Positions 1 through 11,834 of a stretch of 64,000 bases of DNA are shown here, in pieces. The stretch is from Arion vulgaris. Its lineage: Eukaryota; Mollusca; Gastropoda; Stylommatophora; Arionidae. Position 1 is the stretch's first letter. Every line of letters begins with the position of its first letter. The notes under the pieces were generated by a model. That model searched no databases and was not told where the DNA came from. It worked only from the letters and a program-made list of their open reading frames with translations. Location: assembly GCA_020796225.1 (NCBI GenBank), contig CM036764.1, positions 28,559,450-28,623,449 on the forward strand. The letters are read 5' to 3'. Both the position numbers and the translations under genes were made by a program.

Positions 1-60
1 GAGAGATTTACGTAAAATTACATAGTCTCTGAGAACATACATCCTCCAAATGTCTTCTTT

Positions 61-305
61 TTCTACTTCTTCTTAACAACGACCACTTGTTAAGCTACTC
101 TTTGTGATTTGTATGTGAGCCTAACAGCTATTGTAGGCTGTGCCAGTTATGCGCCAACAAGTAGGCCAGCACATCCGATTTATGCGACGCTTTTATTTAC
201 TAGGAAGCTACACTATGCCCTACCTCTGTCGCCTCTTACGACATGCCTTGTAGGTCTCAGTGTTACTATTCTTCGCTCGCCTTGTGAGTCCCGGCTACAA
301 ATGGG
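61..305 (-). mobile_element. SINE family B, near full length
   Basis: Read on the minus strand, this has the family B order: a CCGGG-type head with AGAATAGTAACACTG-like sequence, CATGTCGTAAGAGGCGAC, GCCTACTTGT-like hairpin sequence, a GTGGTTAACAAGTGGTCG-like 3' domain and an AGAAGAAG tail at the left end. The flanks at about 25-55 and 313-343 are diverged copies of one another (both contain GAGAAC and CCAAATGTC), which suggests a long target duplication or insertion at the edge of the neighbouring array. Non-coding and non-autonomous. Confidence 0.8.
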
Positions 306-340
306 CTAAAGAGTCCCTGAGAACCCACATCCACCAAATG

Positions 341-997
341 TCACAAACAACACAACATTCTCTGGTACATCTACAGACACAACGTGATCACAGCAAACAA
401 CACAACATTCTCTGGTACATCTACAGACACAACGTGATCTCAGCAAACAACACAACATTCTCTGGTACATCTACAGAAACAACGTGATCACAGCAAACAA
501 CACAACATTCTCTGGTATATCTACAGACACAACGTGATCTCAGCAAACAACACAACATTCTCTGGTACATCTACAGACACAACGTGATCTCAGCAAACAA
601 CACAACATTATCTGGTACATCTACAGACACAACGTGATCACAGCAAACAACACAACATTCTCTGGTGCATCTACAGAACAACGTGATCACAGCAAACAAC
701 ACAACATTCTCTGGTACATCTACAGACACAACGTGATCACAGCAAACAACACAACATTCTCTGGTGCATCTACAGACACAACGTGATCTCAGCAAACAAC
801 ACAACATTCTCTGGTACATCTACAGAAACAACGTGATCACAGCAAACAACACAACATTCTCTGGTACATCTACAGACACAACGTGATCACAGCAAACAAC
901 ACAACATTCTCTGGTACACTTACAGACACAACGTGATCACAGCAAACAACACAACATTCTCTGGTACATCTACAGACACAACGTGATCTCAGCAAAT
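341..997. repeat. 50-bp minisatellite, about 13 copies
   Basis: A tandem array with unit CAGCAAACAACACAACATTC followed by TCTGGTACATCTACAGACAC and AACGTGATCW. Starts recur every 50 bases (391, 441, 491, 541 and so on). Copies differ mainly at the last base (A or T), at TACATC/TGCATC, and in one copy lacking two bases near 676. Open frames across it on both strands are by-products of the period and are not genes. Confidence 0.97.
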
Positions 998-1750
998 TAC
1001 ACGTTGAAATCGATACAAGTAAAATGGTAAATTAATGAATCCCTAAATAATGAAATAAATAAAATCTACTAAACACTAGGTACACACTTTTACAACAATA
1101 AGAAGTCGATTAATACAATTAGTCAACCACTGGTAGCTACTATAGAGGTTCAGCGATGCAAACATATATGAGAACCATTGATCTATGCCATTAAACGTCC
1201 CCTACCCTTTTTCTCCATGTATTTGTTCATTGTTCACCCTCTCCCAGCACGGATCTAGCAGTGATTATTCATCTCACAAGCTAAAATAACACCGTCTAGT
1301 TTATATATATATATAAAGAGGGAGAAATAGAGGGGGTGCCAAACAGATAAAGTGTATATAAATATGAAACAATGAGCTCTTGTAAAGCTTTCTAACTGGA
1401 GGTACACGTTATCTTGGCAAACACGCCCAACTGTAATAGAAGAATGTGTGTCTACACTGAATTGGAAGTGTCCCGGCAAGATGACAAAAATTGCAACAAT
1501 AAAAACTAATCGCTATGGCTTTTTTAAGGCATTCATTAATATTAATTTTCATTATCGCATTTTAAGCAGTCGATGGTTAGGTAGTTAGAACTGTGGCTAA
1601 TATTTTTAAGCAATGAATGAAAAATAGTGGAACCCTAACAACTTTGAGACTCGACATTAGGTGAACTGCCTGGAATTACAAGAAGGCAGACTGGACAATG
1701 TATGAATATACTGAGAAAAATATCAAACTGCCGACATTGGCATAAATAAG
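998..1750. other. No recognisable gene or repeat
   Basis: AT-rich sequence with a short (TA)n run near 1303-1314. No exon, RNA gene or repeat family recurring elsewhere in the window was recognised. Confidence 0.5.
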
Positions 1751-2003
1751 GTCGCCTGAGTGGTTACCGGGGCCCAAATTTGGGGTGTAAAGAATAGAAC
1801 CACTGTTACCTGCCACGTATGTCGTAAGAGGCAACTAAGGAGGTGTGGCTGAAATCGGATGCACATGTCCTAAACGTGTAGAAGTCTATGCGTTTAGGGG
1901 CCTATCAAGCCAATGTGCAACGTATACACGTTCTTGGCAAAGATCAAACATATCACAAAGACTGATTAAAATTGGTCGTAAAGAACGAAAGCAAAGAAGA
2001 AGA
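1751..2003 (+). mobile_element. SINE family A, followed by a stub of an inverted copy
   Basis: The head GCCTGAGTGGTTACCGGGGC is followed by CAAATTTGGGGTG, AGAATAGAACCACTG, CATGTCGTAAGAGGC, the CCTAAACG/CGTTTAGG hairpin and a GAA-rich tail. Immediately after the tail comes ACGACATGTGTGGCAGGTAAC (2004-2024), which is the internal part of a family A copy in the opposite orientation. The same junction occurs at 45.48 kb. Confidence 0.88.
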
Positions 2004-2027
2004 CGACATGTGTGGCAGGTAACAAGG

Positions 2028-2645
2028 TGCGTATCCTTTATAGGACGTTGCTCTCTTTGCAGCACATCTGAAATTCATTCTGTCTCTTGCCAGTTCACCC
2101 ACTTCGTCGATGGTCATGTTCATGGTTTCTTTAATATCTTGTAGCCATCTTCTTCTTGGTCTTGGTCTGCCCCTGCCTCTGCGTCCTGGGACCCTGCCCT
2201 CTAGTAGTGTTCTTTCCAGGCCATCGTGACGCTTGATGTGACCAAAGCATGTAATTTTTCTGTATAGTATGTTGTTAATTAGCCAATTCTATTTTAACAT
2301 TTAGTTCTTTCAGGACATCAGTGTTCTTTCTTTTTCTGTCCATAGTATTCGTAGGATCTTTCTGTAGCATTTAGTTTCGAAGGACTGGATTTTCGTTCTT
2401 AATTTTTGTATAATAGTCCATGATTCACAACCATAAGTAGCCACTGGGAAAATGCATGCTCTCAATATTTTAATTTTAATATTTTGCTGGTGCTTTGCCA
2501 CATGTTCTTCATTGTGTTTAACTTCTTGATTGCTATTGCCAATCTTCTTGAGATCTCTTTGGAGCAGTCACCGTTATTGTTAATAATTGAGCCCAGATAT
2601 TCGTAGCTCTCTACACATTGGAGTTCTTCATTAACTGTACACCAA
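2028..2645 (-). mobile_element. LINE 3' fragment (family beta), reverse transcriptase C-terminus
   Basis: The minus strand encodes a broken non-LTR reverse transcriptase C-terminal region: YEYLGS, RACIFPVATYGCESWT, FETKCYRKILRI, then with frame breaks a GHI-like and GRRGRPRRRW-type basic tail and DEVGELARDR. This layout (YLG motif, YGCE.WT, R(K/R)I, FGH, RGRPRRRW) is usual in RTE-like and related LINEs. It is 5' truncated, frame-disrupted and without catalytic YADD. It is the same family as 12.46-12.83 kb and 22.5-23.1 kb. Confidence 0.85.
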
Positions 2646-2667
2646 ATACCTCAAAAAGCAGACAGAG

Positions 2668-3545
2668 AACAGTATGTGCCCAAGAACACGATAATAACTA
2701 CCAGCATGCTAAGGTTTTTTAAAAGTTTAAATAAAATATGGAATTGCAAGTTATATAGTACGAGTACTAAAACTAAATTACGAATTTTCAATTCAAATAT
2801 TGTACCAATTCTAACATATGCCAGCGAGAGTTGCAAAATGACTAATGAAAAGCTATGAATAAACAAATATAATGAAGACACATATGGCAAGTAATGCAGA
2901 TATCACACTGGAATCTAAAATGATAAAAATAACAGAGCAGTTCACCTATATAGGTAGCAATTTTGATTGCACAGGAAATGTTAAAAGAAATTATGATACG
3001 AATTGGCAAAGCAACATCAGCTTTTAAAAGTCTAAATAAATTATGGAATTGCAAGTTATATAGTATTAAAACTAAATTACGAATTTTCAATTTAAATGTT
3101 GTATCAATCCTAACATATGCCAGCGAGAGCTGAAAATGACTAAAGATATAGAAAGCAAGTTGAATGCATTTGAAAATAGATGTCTGCGAAAAATAATGAA
3201 CATAAAATGGAACGAATTCAGGAGAAGTGATGAAATCAGAGAAATGTCTGGTCAACCACTAGTGACAACTGTTATAAGAAAGAGAAGATGGAGATATGTT
3301 GGACAAACCTTGAGGAGAAATGATCAACGAATATCAAAGCAGGCATTGAAGTGGAATGCAAAGGGTTAAAGAAAGAGAGGACGACATAAGGAGACCCTGA
3401 AACGAATTTTGATGAGAGAGAGGCAAGAAATATCGGTTTCAGTTCCATGGAGGAGATTGAGCGAGTTGTCCAGGATAGAGCGATATGGAAAAATGGCTTG
3501 CAGGCCTTATGTAACGTAAAAGGGTACGAGAGGAATTATTATTAT
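2668..3545 (+). mobile_element. LINE 3' fragments (family alpha), partly duplicated
   Basis: The plus strand encodes reverse transcriptase C-terminal sequence: FKSLNKIWNCKLYS, TKLRIFNSN, ILTYASES, then ENRCLRKIMNIKWNEF, RKRRWRYVGQTLRRND and a degraded RKRGR/KETLKR tail. The FKSLNK to ILTYASES stretch appears twice (about 2711-2858 and 3020-3140), so two pieces of the family lie head to tail. Internal stops and shifts mark it as dead. It ends in an ATTATTATTAT run typical of the family; a better copy is at 21.24 kb. Confidence 0.85.
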
Positions 3546-3559
3546 GCTATGGTCACAAT

Positions 3560-4150
3560 TAAAAGAGCCAAGTTACAGGCCAGGCTGATAAGCTAACCAA
3601 AATGGAAAGGTAAACCCGGTCCCACAAAGGTGTACTGAAAACGGATGTGTAGTACCGAAAAGTGAAACCTCACTGTAATTTTATTACACAACATAACAAA
3701 CATTATTTTCGGAGCGACGAAGAAGAAGAAAAGTAAGTGTCCTTGCGTTGAGAAACTATTCTGCTGGACAGCAAAGAAATTATTTCTACAATTATGAAGC
3801 CAATTTACATTCAGGCTGCCAACTTCGTCACTTCCTGGAAATTAGAAATGCGCTTGGCGGCACTGTGTCCTGATTTTGTATTCAAAGACAAGCTCTCCTC
3901 TCAGCTTGACCCATATCTTGATTTACATGTCGCAGTGTGACCACATCCTCGCTGATACAATAGATATATTTCAGTTGCTAGTATTGTTGTTAGTATCTGA
4001 GACTCAGACTTATAATTACAAAGTACTTCTTTGACGATGTGACTATTTTCTTTAGCTTTAATTAGAAATACCAACAAAATGTAGCTGACTAAGGGATATG
4101 GTCGTCTGCCCATGAGTGTGTGCGTGCGTATGTGTGGGGTATCCCCCACA
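3560..4150. other. No recognisable gene
   Basis: Unique-looking AT-rich DNA between a LINE fragment and the duplicated segment starting near 4150. No exon with splice sites was recognised. Confidence 0.45.
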
Positions 4151-4425
4151 TATGTGCGAGTTTGTATATATAACAATGGATGCTATGCCCTGAGCATGCA
4201 TGAATGTATTTACGCATGTGATTTACGCATGTGATTTACGCATGTGATTTACACATATGGTTTACGCATGTGATTTACACATATGATTTACGCATGTGAT
4301 TTACGCATGTATGAGTCTGAAAATGAGCAAGAAAAAGAAGAAGTGAGAACAAACTGTGTATAATCAATAGCAAAATGATAATGCAATATACTTACTACTA
4401 ACTCATCGAAATAATGTGCAATCTT
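4150..4425. repeat. Direct duplication flanking a SINE, left copy, with 15-bp array
   Basis: This stretch resembles 4678-4860 in order and sequence: TTGTATATATAA, GCATGCATGAATGTATTTA, GTCTGAAAATGAGCA, GTGTATAATCAATA and ACTCATCGAAATAATGTGCA. The left copy additionally holds a tandem array at about 4201-4307 with 15-bp unit ACGCATGTGATTTAC and variant ACACATATGATTTAC. Confidence 0.75.
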
Positions 4426-4676
4426 CTTCTTCTTCAAACGCTCCATACTGACCACTTGTTAAACACTCGTGTGATTTGTATGTGATCTGAGCCTAAGAGC
4501 GATTGCACGTTGTGTCAGTTATGCGCATACAAGTAGGCCAGCAAATCAGATTTCTGCGATACTTTTTATTTACTAGAGTAGTTACACTATGCCCCTACCT
4601 CTGTCGCCTCTTACGACATGCCTTGTAGGTCTCAGTGGCACTATTCTTTGCTTCAGGGCCCCGGCACCACACGGGT
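4423..4676 (-). mobile_element. SINE family B, full length
   Basis: The right end carries ACCCGTGTGGTGCCGGGGCC (minus strand). The body has TAGTGCCACTGAGACC, CATGTCGTAAGAGGCGAC and the tRNA-unrelated middle with GCCTACTTGTATGCGC. The left end is (GAA)n. It sits exactly between two diverged copies of a roughly 180-bp segment. Confidence 0.88.
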
Positions 4677-4677
4677 G

Positions 4678-4860
4678 GTTTGTACATATAAAAATCAACG
4701 ATATACTAAGCATACACGAAAGTATTTATGCGTGGTTTACGCATGTACTAGTCTGAAAGTAGCATGAAAAAGTAGAACGAGGAACAAAATGTGTATAATC
4801 AATACCAAAACGCTTATGTCATGCACTTAACACAAACTCATAGAAATAATATGCAACAAA
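4678..4860. repeat. Direct duplication flanking a SINE, right copy
   Basis: Counterpart of 4150-4425. TTTGTACATATAAAAATC, ACTAAGCATACACGAAAGTA, GTCTGAAAGTAGCATGAAAA, GTGTATAATCAATACC and ACTCATAGAAATAATATGCA match the left copy in order with substitutions and indels. The 15-bp array is almost absent here, so it expanded in the left copy or contracted in this one. Confidence 0.7.
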
Positions 4861-4970
4861 ATTGTAACATATGTACAGAATACATGAACACGCAATAACA
4901 ACATATTCACAACAGGAGTGAATTGGAGATGATGTGTGTTATGTTAGCAAGAGAGTACAGTATCTACTCA

Positions 4971-6020
<1,050 letters not shown>

Positions 6021-6023
6021 TAA

Positions 6024-8274
6024 TTTATTGTATTCATAAAATAGATGAGACTGCAGTCAAACTATTTATTGTATTCATAAAATAGATGAGACTGCAGTCA
6101 AACTATTTATTGTATTCATAAAATAGATGAGACTGCAGTCAAACTATTTATTGTATTCATAAAATAGATGAGACTGCAGTCAAACTATTTATTGTATTCA
6201 TAAAATAGATGAGACTGCAGTCAAACTATTTATTGTATTCATAAAATAGATGAGACTGCAGTCAAACTATTTATTGTATTCATAAAATAGATGAGACTGC
6301 AGTCAAACTATTTATTGTATTCATAAAATAGATGAGACTGCAGTCAAACTATTTATTGTATTCATAAAATAGATGAGACTGCAGTCAAACTATTTATTGT
6401 ATTCATAAAATAGATGAGACTGCAGTCAAACTATTTATTGTATTCATAAAATAGATGAGACTGCAGTCAAACTATTTATTGTATTCATAAAATAGATGAG
6501 ACTGCAGTCAAACTATTTATTGTATTCATAAAATAGATGAGACTGCAGTCAAACTATTTATTGTATTCATAAAATAGATGAGACTGCAGTCAAACTATTT
6601 ATTGTATTCATAAAATAGATGAGACTGCAGTCAAACTATTTATTGTATTCATAAAATAGATGAGACTGCAGTCAAACTATTTATTGTATTCATAAAATAG
6701 ATGAGACTGCAGTCAAACTATTTATTGTATTCATAAAATAGATGAGACTGCAGTCAAACTATTTATTGTATTCATAAAATAGATGAGACTGCAGTCAAAC
6801 TATTTATTGTATTCATAAAATAGATGAGACGCAGTCAAACTATTTATTGTATTCATAAAATAGATGAGACTGCAGTCAAACTATTTATTGTATTCACAAA
6901 ATAGATGAGACTGCAGTCAAACTATTTATTGTATTCATAAAATAGATGAGACTGCAGTCAAACTATTTATTGTATTCATAAAATAGATGAGACTGCAGTC
7001 AAACTATTTATTGTATTCATAAAATAGATGAGACTGCAGTCAAACTATTTATTGTATTCATAAAATAGATGAGACTGCAGTCAAACTATTTATTGTATTC
7101 ATAAAATAGATGAGACTGCAGTCAAACTATTTATTGTATTCATAAAATAGATGAGACGCAGTCAAACTATTTATTGTATTCATAAAATAGATGAGACTGC
7201 AGTCAAACTATTTATTGTATTCATAAAATAGATGAGACGCAGTCAAACTATTTATTGTATTCATAAAATAGATGAGACTGCAGTCAAACTATTTATTGTA
7301 CAAACTAATTTATTGTACAAACTAATTTATTGTACAAACTAATTTATTGTACAAACTAATTTATTGTATTCATAAAATAGATGAGACTGCAGTCAAACTA
7401 TTTATTGTATTCATAAAATAGATGAGACTGCAGTCAAACTATTTATTGTATTCATAAAATAGATGAGACTGCAGTCAAACTATTTATTGTATTCATAAAA
7501 TAGATGAGACTGCAGTCAAACTATTTATTGTATTCATAAAATAGATGAGACTGCAGTCAAACTATTTATTGTATTCATAAAATAGATGAGACTGCAGTCA
7601 AACTATTTATTGTATTCATAAAATAGATGAGACGCAGTCAAACTATTTATTGTATTCATAAAATAGATGAGACTGCAGTCAAACTATTTATTGTATTCAT
7701 AAAATAGATGAGACTGCAGTCAAACTATTTATTGTATTCATAAAATAGATGAGACGCAGTCAAACTATTTATTGTATTCATAAAATAGATGAGACTGCAG
7801 TCAAACTATTTATTGTATTCATAAAATAGATGAGACGCAGTCAAACTATTTATTGTATTCATAAAATAGATGAGACGCAGTCAAACTATTTATTGTATTC
7901 ATAAAATAGATGAGACTGCAGTCAAACTATTTATTGTATTCATAAAATAGATGAGACTGCAGTCAAACTATTTATTGTATTCATAAAATAGATGAGACTG
8001 CAGTCAAACTATTTATTGTATTCATAAAATAGATGAGACTGCAGTCAAACTATTTATTGTATTCACAAAATAGATGAGACTGCAGTCAAACTATTTATTG
8101 TATTCACAAAATAGATGAGACTGCAATCAAACTATTTATTGTATTCACAAAATAGATGAGACTGCAGTCAAACTATTTATTGTACAAACTAATTTATTGT
8201 ACAAACTAATTTATTGTACAAACTAATTTATTGTACAAACTAATTTATTGTACAAACTAATTTATTGTACAAAC
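6024..8274. repeat. Two-tier minisatellite: 41-bp units with blocks of 17-bp deletion units
   Basis: The 41-bp unit is TTTATTGTATTCATAAAATA then GATGAGACTGCAGTCAAACT and A. Block 1 (6024-7291) holds 31 units. It is followed by four 17-bp units TTTATTGTACAAACTAA (7292-7359). Block 2 (7360-8175) holds 20 units, followed by six 17-bp units (8176-8274, the last cut short). Seven units lack one T in GACTGCAG, giving 40 bp. The unit contains the perfect palindrome GACTGCAGTC. The 17-bp unit is the two ends of the 41-bp unit joined. Confidence 0.97.
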
Positions 8275-8533
8275 GGTGCGCCAGAGCGTTGTCGGGGCTC
8301 TCAATGGAAGCAAAGAATTGTAACACTGCGACCTACATGGCATGTCGTAAGAGGCGACTGAGGTAGGGGCCTAGGAAGCTACCCAAGTAAATAAAAAGCG
8401 TCGCAGAAATCGGATGTGCTGGTCTACTTGTTGGCGCATAACTGGAACAACGGAAATCGCTCTTAGACTCAGATAACATACAACGCACAAAGAATGGTTA
8501 ACAAGTGGTCGATACCGAGAGTTCGAAGAAGAT
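8275..8533 (+). mobile_element. SINE family B
   Basis: The head TTGTCGGGGCTCTCAATGGA is followed by AAGAATTGTAACACTGCGAC, CATGTCGTAAGAGGCGACTG, the CTAGG...CC hairpin region, AAATAAAAAGCGTCGCAG and a TTCGAAGAAGA tail. It abuts the last truncated 17-bp satellite unit. The bases before the head (GGTGCGCCAGAGC) differ from other copies, so the first few bases may be lost. Confidence 0.85.
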
Positions 8534-8905
8534 ATAATCACTGATATCGTCCTGAACATCTACTGGTTGGTTATTTGTTATTGATCGACGTCATAGCACT
8601 TTGTATAGACAAAGACGTGCTCAGTCTCCCCAACAGATGTCAAAGTGTACACATGCTAATAGTTTCATTACTCGTTTATTAACTAAATCCATACAATTAA
8701 CCACTAAAGTGGTGAACAAATATGCACCAATAAGGCCATTCGCTACTATAGTGGCTTCTAACAAAGAGCACTTCTTATTAAACCTTTCAAGTTGTTAGCT
8801 TAGCTAGTGATATATATATATATATATATATGATACCTACTTGACTTTTTAACTTTTGTGTGATAAACATGATGATGTCATAACATAATTGCGGTCAGAA
8901 CTCAG
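8534..8905. other. No recognisable gene; (TA)n microsatellite
   Basis: AT-rich sequence with a (TA)n run at about 8809-8831. No repeat shared with the rest of the window was recognised. Confidence 0.5.
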
Positions 8906-9163
8906 TTCTTCTTCTTCCTTCTTCGAACGCTCCATATTGACCACTTGTTATTTGTGATTTGTATGTGATCTGAACCTAAGAGCGATTGTACATTGCGCCA
9001 GTTATGCGCATACAAGTAGGCCAACACATCCGTTTTTTGCAACGCTTTTTATTTAATAGGGTAGCTTTCCTAGGCCCCTACCTTAGTCACCTCTTACGAC
9101 ATGCTTTGTAGGTGGCAGTGTTACTATTCTTTGCTCCCTTGAGAGCCCCGACAACACACGGGT
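8906..9163 (-). mobile_element. SINE family B, full length
   Basis: The minus-strand order is ACCCGTGTGTTGTCGGGGCT head, AGTAACACTGCCACC, CATGTCGTAAGAGG, AATAAAAAGCGTTGC, GGCCTACTTGTATGCGC and a (GAA)n tail at the left. Imperfect flanking repeats AGAACTCAG (left) and AGAATTCAG (right) look like an old TSD. Confidence 0.88.
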
Positions 9164-9199
9164 GAGAATTCAGTAACATTCCATGGTATGAAAAGAATG

Positions 9200-9510
9200 T
9201 TTCTTCTTCTCGTTCGCTGTTGTTCATTGTCTATACAATTAAGTCCGGTTGTCTGGACGTATGTTGTTGTGTTCCTTAGTTCATCAAAGTTTCCAAACAG
9301 CTTTGCATGGACGTTTATCTTTGTTGGTCAGTGTTCTTTCCACAGTTAGTTCATCAGGTGACAATTCAGCAGGATTTGTTCGGCTGTCTGTCCACGTGCA
9401 TATGTGGGTGATTGAACCAGTTTTAGTCTGTGTAGGTGACTTTCAGTCTAGTGTGTCCATTTCTGAGTTTCAGCAGTATCACATGTCTTGCTATTTCTAG
9501 ATTGTGGGTG
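9200..9510 (-). mobile_element. Probable LINE 3' remnant
   Basis: The tone of the sequence (GCTGTTGTTCATTGTCTATA, then TTCATCAGGTGACAATTCAG and GTGTGTCCATTTC) resembles the 3' ends of the I-like LINEs at 20.8 and 25.9 kb in layout. No readable domain survives, so the assignment is weak. Confidence 0.3.
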
Positions 9511-9684
9511 AAAAGAGTTGAAGATAATCCTCATTCTGCACGTTATATGTTCAGTCATACTCAAATAACACTTCATATCAAATTCCCATAAAATACTGTA
9601 CATAGTCGACATCAATAATCATGTCCTTATACAACCAGCAATCTATGAGAAACCGAATAATCTACTCATTTAATTACAAGTACC

Positions 9685-9815
9685 CCTGAAGTCGCAATAT
9701 CGCATGCCTGAATAGCGAAGGACACTGGTGATGAAGAAAACAAACCTTCACGCAAAAATCTGTCAGATGTACTATATTAGGCGCCATGACTATGCATAAA
9801 TTCGTAACTGGTGAA
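9685..9815 (+). repeat. Short dispersed repeat family F
   Basis: Shares with seven other places in the window: CCCTGAAGTCG, a TGCCTG...GCGA stretch, GACACTGGTGATGAAGAAAA, AAACCTTCACGCAAAAATC, ATTAGGCGCCATGACTATGC and AATTCGTAACTGGTGAAT. It is about 130 bp, non-coding, and probably a SINE or SINE fragment. No tRNA promoter boxes were seen. Confidence 0.7.
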
Positions 9816-9817
9816 TC

Positions 9818-10105
9818 AGCTACAATTGTCTCCATCCCCTCTATGTCCATATGGCACCGCTGACCAAACCACAGAACATGTCCTGCAAGACTGTCGCCTA
9901 TATGTCCTCCCTAGAAATTGATATTGACCCTACATCACAACACTACATTTAAAACCATATGTTATCAAAGATGAGCTCCAAACTACAGCCAACATCATCA
10001 TAAAAACATGTCTGACGGTAAAATCATCAAAATAGCGATCGCAAAGAATTAGATATCGAGTGAACGGGAAACAAAAACTAATTATATCAGTAATGCAGAC
10101 ATGAA
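9818..10105 (+). mobile_element. LINE 3' fragment, C-terminal zinc-knuckle-like region
   Basis: The plus strand reads SPSPLCPYGTADQTTEHVLQ then DCRLY in one frame. This matches the C-terminal CxC...H..C signature found after RNase H in I-like LINEs (compare 34.8 kb). Downstream sequence is degenerate with stops. It is 5' truncated. Confidence 0.65.
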
Positions 10106-10685
10106 TCAATACAAACAAACAAAATATTAATATTTTTGTGTAAATGTAGTAGTTACCGTTCGAAACAAATGAGATCAGTTATCATAGAATTATCATTGTA
10201 TGACCACACTTTCACTTCGTCACAAAGCATAATTGATTGTTATATTTTTCTACACAATTTCTACCATATCCGTCTGGTATGCGTTTTCACTTTTGATCTT
10301 ACAAGAACTGCATTGGTTATGTTCACACACTAGAAACCAAATCCACGAAAAACCAAATTTACAACACTTGAGATTTCCCGGGTCATATGATGAGGGGTTG
10401 TCATGAAATTCTCCCACTTGTATACAAAACTGAAGTATGAACAAATCATTCATATAGTTAAAAATAAGTTAAATAAAAGACAATACGGATTCGCGACTCT
10501 GTGCACTTGTTTTTCTATTCACAGTTATATACGTATAAATAAAGACGGAAGTATAAACATTTACAAAATATGAAAGTAGCACAAATGACTAATGTGTGTA
10601 CGTATATACATATAAATATATATAATCATCAGCAAGATTTTCTTCCTTAGGAATAACTATTACATTATCATTATTATTACATTGC
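10106..10685. other. No recognisable gene
   Basis: AT-rich DNA with short TATA-type runs near 10600. Nothing recognised. Confidence 0.45.
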
Positions 10686-10687
10686 CA

Positions 10688-10897
10688 GGGGACTCTCCCT
10701 ATTTATATATAGAAAGAGAGAGAATAATGAGTATTAATAACCTCACGGGAAGCACCAGAGCCAATGAACACGATCTATAAATAGACAGTGAAACTTGTCT
10801 ATCGGCTTTCGGAAAAAAAACAAATGACCAATCACAGGATTCGAACCACAAACCCTTATTTCTTAAAGCAAACATTCCCGTACAGACAAGCATTTTT
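10688..10897 (-). mobile_element. tRNA-like SINE, degenerate
   Basis: On the minus strand GCTTGTCTGTACGGGAATG is followed about 25 bases later by GTGGTTCGAATCCTGTG. The second is a good pol III B box (GGTTCGAATCC); the first is only a loose A box. The tail then runs to AT-rich sequence with TCTCTCTTTC near the left end. The cloverleaf is not complete, so I do not call it a tRNA gene. Confidence 0.5.
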
Positions 10898-11345
10898 TAA
10901 GAACACAACCAGCTAGATCTTCACACAAAAAAACTTCACTATGTCGTGTCTTTCACAAACAGCGTCGACTATTGTACACAGAATAATCAGATCAGATTGA
11001 CCAGTATGTGCACAAACAGGATAAGCTTTTAGAGACGAAATAACAGCATACATACATAACATACATGCACACATCATTCGTAGGTAGCTTCAAGCTTATT
11101 GTAACAAGATAATTATATATATATATATATATAATCCCAAAGGGCAAGCTATTTGGCCAACTCGCAAATGGTACTAAACAGCATAGGCGCCCATTACTAC
11201 GCTTCATTTACATCTGCAAGCGTATTCTAAATTCATGCAGCATAGGCAAAGAAAATTGGGATCGGTTGGCCAAAGACAGGCAGACATGGCAAGTGGCAGT
11301 GAGGGATGGTTCAGAAAGTAAAGAAACGCCATCACATATGGAGGC

Positions 11346-11606
11346 CCGCCCGAGTGGTTACCGGGGCCCAAATTTGGGGTGTAAAGAATAGAACCACTGT
11401 TACCTGCCACGCATGTCGTAAGAGGCGTCTAAGGAGGTTTGGCTGAAATCGGATGCATGTGTCCTAAACGTGTAGAAGTCTATGCGTTTAGAGGCCTACC
11501 AAACCAATGTGCAACGTATACACGTTCTTGGCAAAGATCAAACATAGCATATCACAAAGAGTGATTAAAATTGGTCGTAAAGAACGAACGCAAGAAGAAG
11601 AAGAAG
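11346..11606 (+). mobile_element. SINE family A with 12-bp target-site duplication
   Basis: A full copy: CGCCCGAGTGGTTACCGGGG head to a GAAGAAGAAGAAG tail. It is flanked by perfect repeats ACATATGGAGGC at 11334-11345 and 11607-11618, so both element ends are defined. The body carries CCTAAACG...CGTTTAGA, the hairpin seen in all A copies. Confidence 0.95.
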
Positions 11607-11624
11607 ACATATGGAGGCAAAAGA

Positions 11625-11834
11625 GTCTTCTTCATATTCGAAAGCTCCATATCGGCCACTTGTTAACCACTCTTTGTGATTTGTATGTGATCCGAGCCTA
11701 AGAGCGATTGTACGGTGTACCAGTTATGCGCCTACAAGTAGGCCAGCACATCCGATTTTTCACGACGCCTTTTATGTACTAGGGTAGCTTCCCTAGGCAT
11801 CTACCTCAATCGTCTCTTACGACATGCCTTGTCA
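11625..11834 (-). mobile_element. SINE family B, 5' truncated
   Basis: The minus-strand copy has the (GAA)n tail, GTGGTTAACAAGTGGCCGAT, GGCCTACTTGTAGGCGC and AGAGACGATTGAGGTAGATG, and ends in CAAGGCATGTCGTAAGAGAC. The CCGGGG head is missing. It lies directly behind the family A copy. Confidence 0.85.

Noticed and set aside
571..819. Repetitive open frame in the 50-bp minisatellite as a protein
   Set aside because: The frame exists only because the repeat lacks stops in it; there is no start context, homology or transcript signal.
1752..1790. tRNA origin of SINE A from its GCCCGAGTGGTTA head
   Set aside because: The A-box-like match resembles tRNA-Ser/Leu, but no B box follows at any reasonable distance, and family B, which shares the head, lacks the A-box match.
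6024..8175. Hammerhead ribozyme in the 41-bp unit (AGATGA, stem GACTGCAGTC, CAAAC)
   Set aside because: A hammerhead needs CTGATGA and GAAA; the unit has TAGATGA and CAAA, so essential core bases are absent.
10688..10897. A functional tRNA gene
   Set aside because: Only the B box is good; acceptor and anticodon stems do not pair.
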